This document shows positions 8,070-16,488 of a stretch of DNA of 37,728 nt, piece after piece. A program made the position numbers and the translations under genes. This stretch comes from an uncultured Prevotella sp. (lineage in GTDB: Bacteria; Bacteroidota; Bacteroidia; Bacteroidales; Bacteroidaceae): contig UQJC01000018.1 in assembly GCA_900541335.1 (NCBI GenBank), forward strand, positions 1-37,728. The letters run 5' to 3'. The notes under the pieces are model-generated. The model worked only from the letters and a program-made list of their open reading frames with translations. It was not told the DNA's origin and made no database searches. Each line of letters opens with the position of its first letter. The stretch's first letter is position 1.

Positions 8070-8154
8070 ATGCGTCGATGAGTCTAAAGTTTAGGCTGTA
8101 CTCCCCGTTACAGCCTGAGGCAGAACGCATCGTTGGGCAGTTTGCAGTCCAACG
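8070..8154. other. Two adjacent stem-loops in the hppA/menG divergent region
   Basis: ATGCGT (8070-8075) pairs with ACGCAT (8125-8130), enclosing an 8-bp hairpin AGGCTGTA/TACAGCCT (8093-8100/8109-8116). Immediately next to it CGTTGG (8131-8136) pairs with CCAACG (8149-8154). The two outer stems abut with no gap. It is upstream of both divergent promoters, so it is not obviously a leader of either gene. It could be a small RNA or a protein-binding region; the function is unknown. The rest of 8026-8284 holds nothing I can assign. Confidence 0.4.
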
Positions 8155-8284
8155 GAAAAGATTGCGGTTAGTTGGGCATTTGATGCGATTCATTTCAGTC
8201 AGCGAATCTCGTTTTGTGGCAGATTCGGTTGTATATCTCTTTTAATCGTAGAGAGACAGCCTTCCGAAGCCTCTTAGAAATTTG

Positions 8285-8292
8285 TAACTTCG
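8285..8292 (+). promoter_or_regulatory. Probable -7 box of the menG-fmt operon (TAACTTCG)
   Basis: TAACTTCG differs from TAnnTTTG by one base and lies 45 bases upstream of the menG start. It is the best candidate in this stretch; no clear -33 box was found. Confidence 0.4.
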
Positions 8293-8336
8293 CGCTCGAT
8301 TTACGCATCCTTGTGGTGCGCTTTGCTCTCATCAAT

Positions 8337-9083
8337 ATGACATACAAACAAGAAACAATTAAACCCTATGGCGAAGGCGAGTCTAAGGGAAAGCAGGTGG
8401 AACGCATGTTCGACAGCATCGCCCATTCCTATGACCTGTTAAACCATACGCTTTCGTTGGGAATAGATCGCCGTTGGCGCAAAGCAGCTATCCGTTCGTT
8501 GAAGCCTTATGCTCCCAAACGCATGCTCGACGTCGCTACGGGAACAGGTGATTTCGCTTTGCTTGCCACGCGCGAATTGCAGCCCGAAGCCTTACTTGGT
8601 GTAGACCTTTCAGAAGGTATGATGAATGTAGGTCGGAAGAAGGTGAAGGAAGCAGGACTTGATCACGTTATCCGTTTCCAACGCGAAGACTGTTTGCAAC
8701 TCTCCTTGCCCGATGCCAGTTTCGACGCCGTTACGGTGGCTTACGGCATTCGTAACTTCGAAGATCTCGATCGCGGTTTGCGCGAAATGTGGCGAGTGCT
8801 TCGTCCCGGTGGCCGATTGGTCATCATCGAACTGACTTCGCCTGTACGCTTCCCGATGAAGCAGCTCTTCTGGTTCTATTCCCACGTCTTTATGCCGACA
8901 CTCGGTAAACTGATATCGCGCGACAGCCGTGCATACACTTACTTGCCAGCTACGATGGAAGCCTTTCCGCAAGGTGAAGTCATGCAACAGATTTTGCAGA
9001 AAGCCGGATTTGGTGATGTACGTTTCAAACGCTTTACGTTCGGTCTCAGTACCCTTTATACAGCGGAACGTCCGCAATCGTAG
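8337..9083 (+). CDS. menG: Demethylmenaquinone methyltransferase (MenG/UbiE)
   Basis: 248 residues. It methylates demethylmenaquinone with S-adenosylmethionine, the last step of menaquinone synthesis; since Bacteroidales use menaquinone, menG is the apt name (ubiE in many annotations). The family opening VERMFDSIAHSYDLLNHTLS with LGIDRRWR is at about 21-48. SAM motif I is LDVATGTGDF (64-73). The UbiE/COQ5 signature YGIRNFEDLDRGLREM is near 140-155, followed by VLRPGGRLVIIE. A longer frame opens at 8214, but the extra 41 residues are not protein-family-like and span the presumed promoter, so ATG 8337 is chosen. It is followed after 148 bases by fmt on the same strand. Confidence 0.94.
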   Translation: MTYKQETIKPYGEGESKGKQVERMFDSIAHSYDLLNHTLSLGIDRRWRKAAIRSLKPYAPKRMLDVATGTGDFALLATRELQPEALLGVDLSEGMMNVGRKKVKEAGLDHVIRFQREDCLQLSLPDASFDAVTVAYGIRNFEDLDRGLREMWRVLRPGGRLVIIELTSPVRFPMKQLFWFYSHVFMPTLGKLISRDSRAYTYLPATMEAFPQGEVMQQILQKAGFGDVRFKRFTFGLSTLYTAERPQS

Positions 9084-9231
9084 GGAGACGCTTTGCCTCG
9101 AAGAGTGCCGGCGGACGGCTTGCGGTGTACAAGCTATCCTGCAGACCGTCAGAGTCGTTTTGCGGGTCACCTCTCGCTTCCTCTTCCCATCTGTGTTTCT
9201 CTATCACTTCTCAACTCTTATTTAATTTATT

Positions 9232-10200
9232 ATGGAAAAGCAAGATTTACGAATCGTCTATATGGGTACGCCCGATTTCGCTGTTGAACCCCTTCGCAAG
9301 CTTGTAGAGGGAGGATATAACGTGGTCGGTGTCATCACGATGCCCGACAAACCCATCGGTCGCCACCAAACGGAACTGTCAGCTTCCCCCGTCAAGCAGT
9401 ATGCGGTGGAGCATGGACTGAAGGTGTTGCAACCTGCCAAACTTAAGGACCCCGATTTTATTGAAGAACTTCGTAGTTTGCAAGCAGATTTACAAATCGT
9501 GGTTGCCTTCCGCATGTTGCCTGAGGTCGTTTGGGCGATGCCCCGTTTGGGTACGTTCAACCTGCATGCTGCTTTGTTGCCACAGTACCGTGGAGCGGCT
9601 CCCATCAACTGGGCCATCATCAATGGAGATACCCAGACGGGAATCACGACTTTCTTCCTCGACCATGATATCGACACAGGAAGCGTCATTCAGCGTGTGC
9701 CCGTGCCTATCCTCGATACCGACAATGCAGAAGATGTGCACGACAAACTGATGTATCTGGGCAGCGACTTAGTGGTAGAGACGGTAGACAATATCCTGGC
9801 CGACCGGGTACATCCCATTCCGCAGGAAGAATTGGTAAGTGACGAACCTTTGCGTCCGGCTCCGAAGATTTTCAAGGAAACTTGCCGCATCGACTGGTCA
9901 CTGGGTGTGAAGCGGACCTATGATTTCATCCGTGGACTTTCTCCCTATCCAGCTGCTTGGACTGAACTCTTGGTGAATGGTAAGAAGTCTGTGTTGAAAG
10001 TCTATGCAACGACCAAAGAGTTTACCACTCCTTCCGAATCAGTAGGTACGGTGCTGACAGACGGCAAGACTTACTTGAAGGTAGCCTTGACAGATGGCTA
10101 TTTGCATTTGCAGACATTGCAATTGGCGGGTAGGAAACGCATGGAGGTAGCAGACTTCCTGCGCGGTTTTCATGCTACCGAAGGCTTGTGTGTAGAGTAG
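9232..10200 (+). CDS. fmt: Methionyl-tRNA formyltransferase
   Basis: 322 residues. It formylates initiator Met-tRNA using 10-formyltetrahydrofolate. The N-terminal Rossmann domain begins LRIVYMGTPDFAVEPL. The active-site segment FNLHAALLPQYRGAAPINWA carries Asn110 and His112, and DHDIDTG (144-150) carries Asp148; these correspond to the catalytic Asn-His-Asp of the family. The C-terminal tRNA-binding OB-like domain spans about 215-315. Length is normal. Start ATG 9232 gives a conserved N-terminus. It sits between menG and the 10258 gene, probably in one transcript. Confidence 0.96.
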   Translation: MEKQDLRIVYMGTPDFAVEPLRKLVEGGYNVVGVITMPDKPIGRHQTELSASPVKQYAVEHGLKVLQPAKLKDPDFIEELRSLQADLQIVVAFRMLPEVVWAMPRLGTFNLHAALLPQYRGAAPINWAIINGDTQTGITTFFLDHDIDTGSVIQRVPVPILDTDNAEDVHDKLMYLGSDLVVETVDNILADRVHPIPQEELVSDEPLRPAPKIFKETCRIDWSLGVKRTYDFIRGLSPYPAAWTELLVNGKKSVLKVYATTKEFTTPSESVGTVLTDGKTYLKVALTDGYLHLQTLQLAGRKRMEVADFLRGFHATEGLCVE

Positions 10201-10257
10201 TTTATTCCCATTCTCTATAGAATTCTATTTGAATAAAAAGACCTCGTGAATCGTGAT

Positions 10258-10992
10258 ATGAAGAAGTCGGTATGGACTTTCGTGCTTTTGCTCCTGTCCG
10301 CTTATGGTGCATATTGCTTTTATGAAGCCAATCAAGTAGGCACGCATTCCGGAAGAGTGTGGCTACATCGTACGAACTCGTTGGAGAAGATGCGGGAGAA
10401 GGAAGTACGTTTTCCCAACTTTGAAGTAGATCTGGTTTGGCGTGACAAAGGTGTCTTTGATGTGACACACGACGAAGACACGACTTTCAATTTGTCTCTA
10501 GAGAGTTATTTGCCTGAAATTGCAGCCGATCGAGACAGCGTGTGGCTTGACATCAAGAATCTCACGTTAGCGAATGCCGATACAGCGTTGGCGGTGTTGA
10601 ATCAACTCTGTGAGGAATATGGTATCAGTAAGCGGCAACTGATCGTAGAGAGTCGGTGTGAAGCGGCATTGGCACAGTTTACAGCCGATAGTTTCTATAC
10701 TTCTTTCTACGTGGATCTGCCACGCCCTTCGGGTTTGGATGCAGACGAACAGGTTACGTGCTTAGATAGTTTACAACGGGTGGTGAATCGGAATAAAGTT
10801 CGTGCGCTCTCTTTTCCCGTGTATTGGTATCAAGAAATTGCAGACAACATCGAGGGTTCGATAGACTTCCTGACATGGGCTAACCATACTCCCGAATACG
10901 GACTTTATGCCGACCTCTATTTTAAGGAAATCTTGAACGACGAGCGGGTGAAGGTTATTCTGGTCAAATCGAAAGGGAAATACCATCGGTAA
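10258..10992 (+). CDS. Exported or membrane-anchored GDPD/Menorin (FAM151)-like protein
   Basis: 244 residues from ATG 10258 (a GTG four codons upstream is possible). An N-terminal hydrophobic stretch (about 4-22) is a signal anchor or signal peptide. The rest resembles the TIM-barrel superfamily of glycerophosphodiester phosphodiesterases and Menorin/FAM151 proteins: WLHRTNSLEKM (first His-Arg), NFEVDLVW (Glu and Asp), FDVTHDEDT (second His-Asp), then SVWLDIKNL where GDPD enzymes usually have EIK. The metal- and phosphate-binding set is therefore largely present. Its substrate is not known, and it is short for a GDPD. It follows fmt by 57 bases and probably shares its transcript; no functional link with formylation or menaquinone is evident. 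Confidence 0.7.
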   Translation: MKKSVWTFVLLLLSAYGAYCFYEANQVGTHSGRVWLHRTNSLEKMREKEVRFPNFEVDLVWRDKGVFDVTHDEDTTFNLSLESYLPEIAADRDSVWLDIKNLTLANADTALAVLNQLCEEYGISKRQLIVESRCEAALAQFTADSFYTSFYVDLPRPSGLDADEQVTCLDSLQRVVNRNKVRALSFPVYWYQEIADNIEGSIDFLTWANHTPEYGLYADLYFKEILNDERVKVILVKSKGKYHR

Positions 10993-11028
10993 GCCGTTCA
11001 TCGTTTTTTTCTTTTCGTCAATCAATAA

Positions 11029-11066
11029 AACGGCGCAGGTAAGTAATTTAGCTTACCTGCGCCGTT
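11029..11066. terminator. Bidirectional terminator between convergent genes
   Basis: AACGGCGCAGGTAA (11029-11042) and TTACCTGCGCCGTT (11053-11066) form a perfect 14-bp stem. T-rich sequence follows on the right (TTTGTATTT uses the last stem bases) and, read leftward, TTTTATTG. It serves both the 10258 gene and pyrF. Confidence 0.85.
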
Positions 11067-11104
11067 TGTATTTAGGAGAAGGAACTTGTTTGTTCCGATT
11101 TCCT

Positions 11105-11932
11105 CTATTGACAGCGTTTTGCCAACTCAGCAGCCATTTGTTGTTGCAGTTCGTGTGCCTTCTCTGCAGCTACTTCTGCAAAGCGTTCGGTCGTGTCGGC
11201 ATAGATGATGCCACGTGAAGAGTTCACGAGAAGACCGCAGTCGCGCGTCATGCCATAGCGGCAAACTTCTTCCAACGAACCGCCTTGTGCGCCGACACCA
11301 GGAACGAGGAGGAAATGGTTGGGAACAATGCGACGGATGTCTTCAAAGAGTCGACCTTGTGTCGCACCGACTACATACATCATTTTTTCTTCAGAAGCCC
11401 ATTGTTGTGAGCGGCGGAGTACCTTCTCAAAGAGACGTTCGCCTTCTGCATCCTGTGAGAGCTGGAAGTCAGCCGAACCCTTGTTGCTGGTCAGTGCCAG
11501 GAGAATCACCCATTTGTTTTCATATTGCAGGAAGGGAGTCACGCTATCTTCGCCCATGTAAGGAGCTACGGTCAGCGAGTCGATGTCCATTTCTTCGAAG
11601 AATGAGCGAGCATACATGGCCGAGGTATTACCGATGTCACCACGCTTAGCATCTGCGATGATGAACTGGTCGGGATAGTTCTCTTTGATGTAGCGAACGG
11701 TCTTCTCGAAGGCCGTCCATCCCTTCAGTCCGAAGCATTCGTAGAAGGCAAGATTGGGCTTGTAAGCTACGCAGTAGGGAGCTGTAGCGTCAATGATAGC
11801 CTTGTTGAAAGCAAAGATAGGATCTTCTTCCTGCAAGAGATGGGCGGGCATCTTTTTGAGGTCAGTGTCAAGACCAACGCAGAGGAAGGATTGTTTCGCA
11901 CGGATGTTGTCGATGAGTTGTTGTCTGTTCAT
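11105..11932 (-). CDS. pyrF: Orotidine 5'-phosphate decarboxylase (long, type 2 family)
   Basis: 275 residues, the longer PyrF type common in Bacteroidetes. It makes UMP from OMP, the last step of pyrimidine synthesis. Key segments are FLCVGLDTDL (16-25), AYKPNLAFYE (56-65) and the catalytic DAKRGDIGNTS (94-104), whose Asp-Lys-Asp triad is intact; VPGVGAQGGSLEEV near 215-228 is the phosphate-binding loop. The start at 11932 lies about 31 bases after a TAnnTTTG box. It is monocistronic, convergent with the 10258 gene. Confidence 0.96.
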   Translation of the reverse strand: MNRQQLIDNIRAKQSFLCVGLDTDLKKMPAHLLQEEDPIFAFNKAIIDATAPYCVAYKPNLAFYECFGLKGWTAFEKTVRYIKENYPDQFIIADAKRGDIGNTSAMYARSFFEEMDIDSLTVAPYMGEDSVTPFLQYENKWVILLALTSNKGSADFQLSQDAEGERLFEKVLRRSQQWASEEKMMYVVGATQGRLFEDIRRIVPNHFLLVPGVGAQGGSLEEVCRYGMTRDCGLLVNSSRGIIYADTTERFAEVAAEKAHELQQQMAAELAKRCQ

Positions 11933-11963
11933 TGCTGAATGATGTTTGTGATTGTAACCGAGG

Positions 11964-11971
11964 CAAAATTA
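11964..11971 (-). promoter_or_regulatory. -7 promoter box of pyrF (TAATTTTG)
   Basis: Read leftward, TAATTTTG matches TAnnTTTG exactly and would give a roughly 25-base leader. A good -33 box is not visible. Confidence 0.6.
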
Positions 11972-12162
11972 ACGAAAACCCTGCAGTTGGAGTTTATTGG
12001 GGTCGGAAAGTTCGATGGTAGACCGGAAGTGTAGGGATTAGCAAGCAAATGGAAGGGGAGAATCCATCATTTTTGCCGATGAGTAGGAGAGTGGGGGAAC
12101 TTGATGTTTTCAATGTGGCTTGATGCCTGGGGTAACAGATGCTTTCCCTTTCTATAATAATA

Positions 12163-12204
12163 AAGCCGCGACTTCAATCTTGCGAGAGATAGAAGTCGCG
12201 GCTT
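12163..12204 (-). terminator. Terminator downstream of the endonuclease gene
   Basis: AAGCCGCGACTTC (12163-12175) and GAAGTCGCGGCTT (12192-12204) form a 13-bp perfect stem. Read leftward it is followed by TATTATTATAG, a moderately T-rich tail. It separates the endonuclease gene from pyrF. The remaining 11972-12162 and 12205-12350 hold nothing I can support beyond a 25-codon frame (12246-12323, minus). Confidence 0.75.
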
Positions 12205-12350
12205 ATTGGAATCAGGCGATTGGTTAAAGTGATTTGTTGAAGAGTTTAGAAGTTAGGTCGAGACAGGTGGGAATAACCATGTGACCTTTTAATGACTTCG
12301 TTCTTCAACTGTTCAATCTTCATACCAGCCCAAATTGTAAGTCGGGAACA

Positions 12351-14099
12351 TTAGCGCACCCAAACTTTCTTGCCATTGATGACATAAAGACCTTGGGGCA
12401 ATTGCTGAAGAGCTTGCTTCAACGTCGTGGTGCGGCAAACGAAACGACCGGCGAGGTTGTACACCGTTACGACACCCTGTTGTTGCTGTTCAATCTGCTG
12501 AATGTCCGTAGCGGTCGGTTGACCATAGAGAGAAACCTCACTTTGTGAACCCTTGTAGCAAGCGAAGCGCGGTGAAGAAGGATTGTACTGAATGAAGCGT
12601 CCACCAATGGCTTTGTTTTCAATCGTAGCAATACCGTCTGTAGTCAATGTAATCGTCCATTGAGCGTTGGGAGTGTCAGCCGTGGCAGAAGTATGAATCT
12701 TATTTTCGCTCTTGTTGAGTGAAATGAACACCTTCGCTACAGGGTCAGTCAGTGTCCACGCACCGGTTGTGCCACCCAATACGAATGCATAGGGAAGTCC
12801 CTGACCGTTTACCTTCGTCGTCAAGCTACCTTCAGCTGAAGGTTCTACGTTGACATAGTTACGAATGTTGTTACCCTGTTCCGCCATGGCAACCTTCTTC
12901 TCATTACAGAGAATGAGAACCGGCATACCAGCACGGAGCTTCGATTCGTCCGTCAGCATGACGTAGAGATCAGAAGTTTGGGGAATTTCGGGCGTTGTGC
13001 TCTGTACGGTATACTGTGCCGTTACCGTTTGGCTTTGCTTTTCACCCAAGCGAGCGTAAGCCGAGATGTGCGTTGTCTCGTTGACAGTATATTCTACGGG
13101 AGCAGCCTTCGTCTGTTCCTGTCCCTGGTTGATGATGTAGTGAATGGTAGCACCCGCCGTAGCGCAAGAGATAGTTACCTTCGTGCCCGCAGCCACTGTG
13201 CCCGAGGGAGTAGAGAATACGGGGGCAGCCACTTCTGTAGGTTGAGGTGTTACCGTGCCGTAGTTTTCGGGGTCGAAGGGAGTGCTCGTCATGCTTCCCC
13301 AAATGTATTGCTCCAATCCAGGATAGTCGATGAACGGATTACGGTTTCGCTGAATCTGGTATACTGCTTCGTTGCGAGCGATTTCTTTTTCGCTGACAGG
13401 GTCTTCCTGTGCCCAACGCAGCAACATGTCAATCGCCCACTTGGCATAGGCGGGATATTTATTGCCTGCCAACATCGGTGAGTGCCAAGAAGCAATCTTG
13501 TCTTCGTAAGCCGTAGCCATGTAGAAATAAGTACGTGCCAGGTCACCCTTCAACTCATCATTGGGTTCGAATACCGTTCCGTTGTAGCCCGGCGTCGTGC
13601 AAGAACCTAACTTAGAGTATCCATTCTTTGAGGTGTACATTTCGCCGTTGGTTTCACCAAAAGGATAGTTTGAGCGACGGTTGTTTACATAACCGTCAGA
13701 AGGGTAGAGGTGGAAGAGGTCCGTGTACATGGGGTGGCCATCATCAAACCAACTCTTCGGGAAGGAATGTTCGCGGTTATACGAGTCACCTTCCTTCTTG
13801 TAGTTAGCACCTTGTGCCGAACCGCCCGGCGTGTAGTTGGTGGCATTGGAATAAATGTCCCAAATCTTGCCATCGGGGCGAACGTCCGTCTTCTTAAAAT
13901 CTTGCCAGAGTTGTTTGTAGCTTCGTGCTTCGTGTTCACTGATAATTCTGAAGAGCGCCGTCTTGAGGTTGGAACCATTAGCTCCCTTGGCACTTTGATA
14001 GTAACTCGGATGGCGTTGAGCCTGCGCAATCAAGGGAATCAACAGCATCCAGAGGATGCCGAGGCGTACGCTTGAGCGCGATAAGTAATTGTTACGCAT
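12351..14099 (-). CDS. Secreted endonuclease I family nuclease with chitobiase-like domain and sorting-type tail
   Basis: 582 residues. A signal peptide ends near residue 28 (LLIPLIAQAQ). Residues about 40-265 are an endonuclease I (EndA/NucM-type) domain: the His-containing NREHSFPKSW (108-117) and the DLFHLYPSDGYVNNRRSNYP block (127-146) are its metal and catalytic signature. A chitobiase/beta-hexosaminidase C-terminal-like beta domain follows (about 290-368; PVFSTPSGTVAAGTKVTISC). A middle region to about 530 has no clear family. The C-terminus (VYNLAGRF...LPQGLYVINGKKVWVR) resembles the short T9SS/Por-type sorting tail of Bacteroidetes. It probably degrades extracellular DNA or RNA for nutrients. 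It is alone, with its own terminator. Confidence 0.88.
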   Translation of the reverse strand: MRNNYLSRSSVRLGILWMLLIPLIAQAQRHPSYYQSAKGANGSNLKTALFRIISEHEARSYKQLWQDFKKTDVRPDGKIWDIYSNATNYTPGGSAQGANYKKEGDSYNREHSFPKSWFDDGHPMYTDLFHLYPSDGYVNNRRSNYPFGETNGEMYTSKNGYSKLGSCTTPGYNGTVFEPNDELKGDLARTYFYMATAYEDKIASWHSPMLAGNKYPAYAKWAIDMLLRWAQEDPVSEKEIARNEAVYQIQRNRNPFIDYPGLEQYIWGSMTSTPFDPENYGTVTPQPTEVAAPVFSTPSGTVAAGTKVTISCATAGATIHYIINQGQEQTKAAPVEYTVNETTHISAYARLGEKQSQTVTAQYTVQSTTPEIPQTSDLYVMLTDESKLRAGMPVLILCNEKKVAMAEQGNNIRNYVNVEPSAEGSLTTKVNGQGLPYAFVLGGTTGAWTLTDPVAKVFISLNKSENKIHTSATADTPNAQWTITLTTDGIATIENKAIGGRFIQYNPSSPRFACYKGSQSEVSLYGQPTATDIQQIEQQQQGVVTVYNLAGRFVCRTTTLKQALQQLPQGLYVINGKKVWVR

Positions 14100-14270
14100 A
14101 ACGATAAATGTATAATGGTTGATTATGTTGCCAGTAGATTGAAGGATTCATTTCTTGTCGGGGCAATGTGTTCAAAGGTTATGCAAAGTTGTGATTATTT
14201 CGTCACTTCATCTTACTTGTCCGATTACAAATAAGAGAAAAAGGAGAATAACTCATTCAAATCTACCCAT

Positions 14271-14310
14271 AAAGAAAGCCGCATACCCGTAAAGGGATGC
14301 GGCTTTCTTT
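14271..14310 (-). terminator. Terminator of the rplM-rpsI-rpsB-tsf operon
   Basis: AAAGAAAGCCGCAT (14271-14284) and ATGCGGCTTTCTTT (14297-14310) form a 14-bp perfect stem with a 12-base loop, 34 bases after the tsf stop. The AAAGAAAG/CTTTCTTT arm supplies the U-rich 3' side in the leftward direction. The rest of 14100-14343 is the endonuclease upstream region; only imperfect -7 boxes were seen. Confidence 0.85.
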
Positions 14311-14343
14311 ATGTAATGTAAGTCTTCTTGTTACTGAAGAAGA

Positions 14344-15333
14344 TTATTCAGCACGGAGCGTGAAACGCTTGAAGTCAACAATCGTGAGTTCCTTGTCAGC
14401 TGCCTTCAAGTAGTCAGCAACAGACATCTTGCTGTCCTGGATGTACTCCTGGTTCAAGAGGCAAGACTCCTTGTAGAACTTGTTCATACGACCGTTAGCG
14501 ATGTTCTGAATCATCTGTTCGGGAAGGTTTGCAGCTTTTTGTTCAGCAGCCGTCTTCTTGATTTCGCGAATCTGGTCAGCCTGCTCAGCCGTGATGTGAC
14601 CCTTCATGATGCCTTCTTCGAGGTGTTCCTCGCTTTCAGCCGTGTAAAGGTTGAAGCCAGCCTTCTTGATAGCAGCCTCTACAGCCTTATTGATCTGCTC
14701 TTCCTTCGTCTTTTCGATGGCAACCTTGAACTCTTCAGCCTTCACGCTTTCGGGAACGCTTTCTTCGTTCAAAGCAACGGGGTTCATCGCTGCAACCTGC
14801 ATAGCAATGTTGTGAGCCTGCTCTTCAGCGGGCTTGTTCGTCTGAACCATCGTGCAGAGCATGTGGCGACCCATGTGGTCATAGATAGAAACGTTGTCAC
14901 CTTCGATGAAGTTGTAACCATCGAGTTCCATCTTTTCACCCGTGATACCGCTACGATCCGTAACAGCGTCAGCTACCGTGTGGTCACCGAGTTGCAATGC
15001 CTTCACCTCGTCAAGGCTCTTGCACTTATTAGCAACAGCGAGGTCGAGGATGTCCTGAGCGAGCTTCACGAAATCTTCGTTTTTAGCAACGAAGTCCGTC
15101 TCACACTTGAGGGCGATGATTGCAGAGAAACCGTTCTCCTGCTTTACGAGTACAGCACCTTCAGCAGCTTCGCGGTCAGAACGCTTAGCGGCAACAGCCT
15201 GTCCCTTCTTACGGATGATTTCAACGGCTTCTTCAATGTTACCGTTTGTTTCAGCGAGTGCCTTCTTGCAGTCACCCAAACCAGCACCAGTCATGGTGCG
15301 AAGTTTCTTGATATCTTCTAATCCTACTCCCAT
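14344..15333 (-). CDS. tsf: Translation elongation factor Ts
   Basis: 329 residues, the longer form usual in Bacteroidetes (about 280 in E. coli). EF-Ts recycles EF-Tu-GDP. The N-terminal UBA-like region has IKKLRTMTGAGLGDCKKALA (10-29), the EF-Ts signature. The core contains LKCETDFVAKNEDF, the second family signature, whose TDFV contacts EF-Tu. The C-terminal subdomain is complete (SVADYLKAADKELTIVDFKR). Start ATG 15333 gives the usual N-terminus. It is the last gene of the ribosomal operon, 151 bases after rpsB, and that gap holds a structured RNA. Confidence 0.97.
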   Translation of the reverse strand: MGVGLEDIKKLRTMTGAGLGDCKKALAETNGNIEEAVEIIRKKGQAVAAKRSDREAAEGAVLVKQENGFSAIIALKCETDFVAKNEDFVKLAQDILDLAVANKCKSLDEVKALQLGDHTVADAVTDRSGITGEKMELDGYNFIEGDNVSIYDHMGRHMLCTMVQTNKPAEEQAHNIAMQVAAMNPVALNEESVPESVKAEEFKVAIEKTKEEQINKAVEAAIKKAGFNLYTAESEEHLEEGIMKGHITAEQADQIREIKKTAAEQKAANLPEQMIQNIANGRMNKFYKESCLLNQEYIQDSKMSVADYLKAADKELTIVDFKRFTLRAE

Positions 15334-15377
15334 TTCTTGGAAATATATTAACGATTAAACTTGTGTATAAAAAGAAA

Positions 15378-15471
15378 GTTCCTGGTTACCAGATGCGTCA
15401 GTCTGAAAAGCTTTCTTAGTCATTTGGATGGCAATACTAACCTTCGACTTTCGCCCCTTGTAACCAAGAAC
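15378..15471 (-). promoter_or_regulatory. Structured intercistronic RNA between rpsB and tsf
   Basis: Read leftward, GTTCTTGGTTAC (15471-15460) pairs with GTAACCAGGAAC (15389-15378): 12 bp with a single G-U, closing a 70-base domain. The 3' arm is followed at once by TTTCTTTTT. This could be an attenuator that lowers tsf expression, a processing site or an autoregulatory element. No family was recognised. Confidence 0.55.
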
Positions 15472-15484
15472 TTGGTAAATCTAA

Positions 15485-16300
15485 TTACTCAGCCGTAGCC
15501 TCTTCAGCAGCGGGAGCAGCTTCTTCCTTCTCGGCACGAGCCTTGGAAGCGCGCTTGCGGGGAGCCTTAGCAGCTTCGCCTTCACCAGCAGCTTCAGTGT
15601 CAACCTTCTCAGCCTTGCGCTCTTCAACACCTTCAGCGATAGCACCGCAGAGAGCGTCGAGGATAGCTTCGATACTCTTGTTAGAGTCATCGTTAGCGGG
15701 GATGAGGTAGTCAACTACGTTGGGGTTAGAGTTTGTATCAACAATACCGAATACGGGGATACCGAGGCGCTGAGCTTCCTTCACGGCGATGTGCTCCTTG
15801 CATACGTCAACAACGAAGAGAGCTGCGGGAAGGCGAGTCAGGTCAGCGATAGAACCGAGGTTCTTCTCCAACTTAGCGCGCTGGCGTGAAATCTGAAGGA
15901 TTTCACGCTTAGACAAGTTAGAGTACGTACCGTCGCTCATGAGTTTGTCGATATTGGCCATTTTCTTCACAGCCTTACGGATGGTGGGGAAGTTGGTGAG
16001 CATACCGCCCGGCCAGCGTTCAGTCACGTAGGGCATGTTTACAGAAGCAGCCTTGTCGGCTACTACCTGCTTTGCTTGTTTCTTAGTAGCTACGAAGAGG
16101 ACGCGCTTGCCTTGCTTAGCGATAGCTTTGAGAGCTTCAGCAGCTTCGTCGATCTTGGCGACAGTCTTATGGAGGTCGATGATATGAATGCCGTTACGCT
16201 CCATGAAGATGTAAGGAGCCATAGCAGGATTCCATTTGCGCTTGAGGTGACCGAAGTGGCAACCAGCCTCCAAGAGGGTGTCAAAATTTGTTCTGGACAT
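15485..16300 (-). CDS. rpsB: 30S ribosomal protein S2
   Basis: 271 residues. S2 joins the small subunit late and helps position S1 and mRNA. The S2 signatures are present: the opening FDTLLEAGCHFGHLKRKWNP, then PYIFMERNGIHIIDLHKT, and TRLPAALFVVDVCKEHIAVK, VDTNSNPNVVDYLIPANDDS. The core ends near residue 228; the last roughly 40 residues are a low-complexity Ala/Glu/Lys tail (KAPRKRASKARAEKEEAAPA) beyond the E. coli length. The gene is third in the operon, 236 bases after rpsI, and that long gap carries hairpins. Confidence 0.98.
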   Translation of the reverse strand: MSRTNFDTLLEAGCHFGHLKRKWNPAMAPYIFMERNGIHIIDLHKTVAKIDEAAEALKAIAKQGKRVLFVATKKQAKQVVADKAASVNMPYVTERWPGGMLTNFPTIRKAVKKMANIDKLMSDGTYSNLSKREILQISRQRAKLEKNLGSIADLTRLPAALFVVDVCKEHIAVKEAQRLGIPVFGIVDTNSNPNVVDYLIPANDDSNKSIEAILDALCGAIAEGVEERKAEKVDTEAAGEGEAAKAPRKRASKARAEKEEAAPAAEEATAE

Positions 16301-16359
16301 GATTCAGAATGATTTGTTTGTTCGTTTACTTTCTTGTAAGTTGTTTTGTTTTGTCTTCC

Positions 16360-16488
16360 GACTTCAACCAGCCTTCGGGTAGTTTCTCGGTTGAGGAGAA
16401 AGTCCTAAAGGTTTAGATACTAAACGTAAATCCAGCAGCGAGCGCCGAATATTACTTGGCGAAGCCTGATGGCAGAAGTTGAAACTTC
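16360..16488 (-). promoter_or_regulatory. Structured leader between rpsI and rpsB
   Basis: The 236-base gap before rpsB holds several stems. GACTT+CAACC (16360-16369) pairs with GGTTG (16389-16393) and, across a six-base bulge, AAGTC (16400-16404). GTTTAG/CTAAAC (16411-16425) is a perfect 6-bp hairpin, and GAAGTT/AACTTC (16475-16488) a third. Compared with the 10-base gap between rplM and rpsI, this suggests a cis-regulatory leader, plausibly for S2 autoregulation, but the consensus of the known rpsB leader was not checked. Confidence 0.45.

Noticed and set aside
8214..8336. 41-codon N-terminal extension of menG
   Set aside because: It spans the probable promoter and is unlike the family N-terminus, which begins at 8337.
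12246..12323. 25-codon minus-strand frame (MKIEQLKNEVIKRSHGYSHL...) downstream of the endonuclease gene
   Set aside because: Too short to judge; no promoter or conservation evidence could be obtained here.
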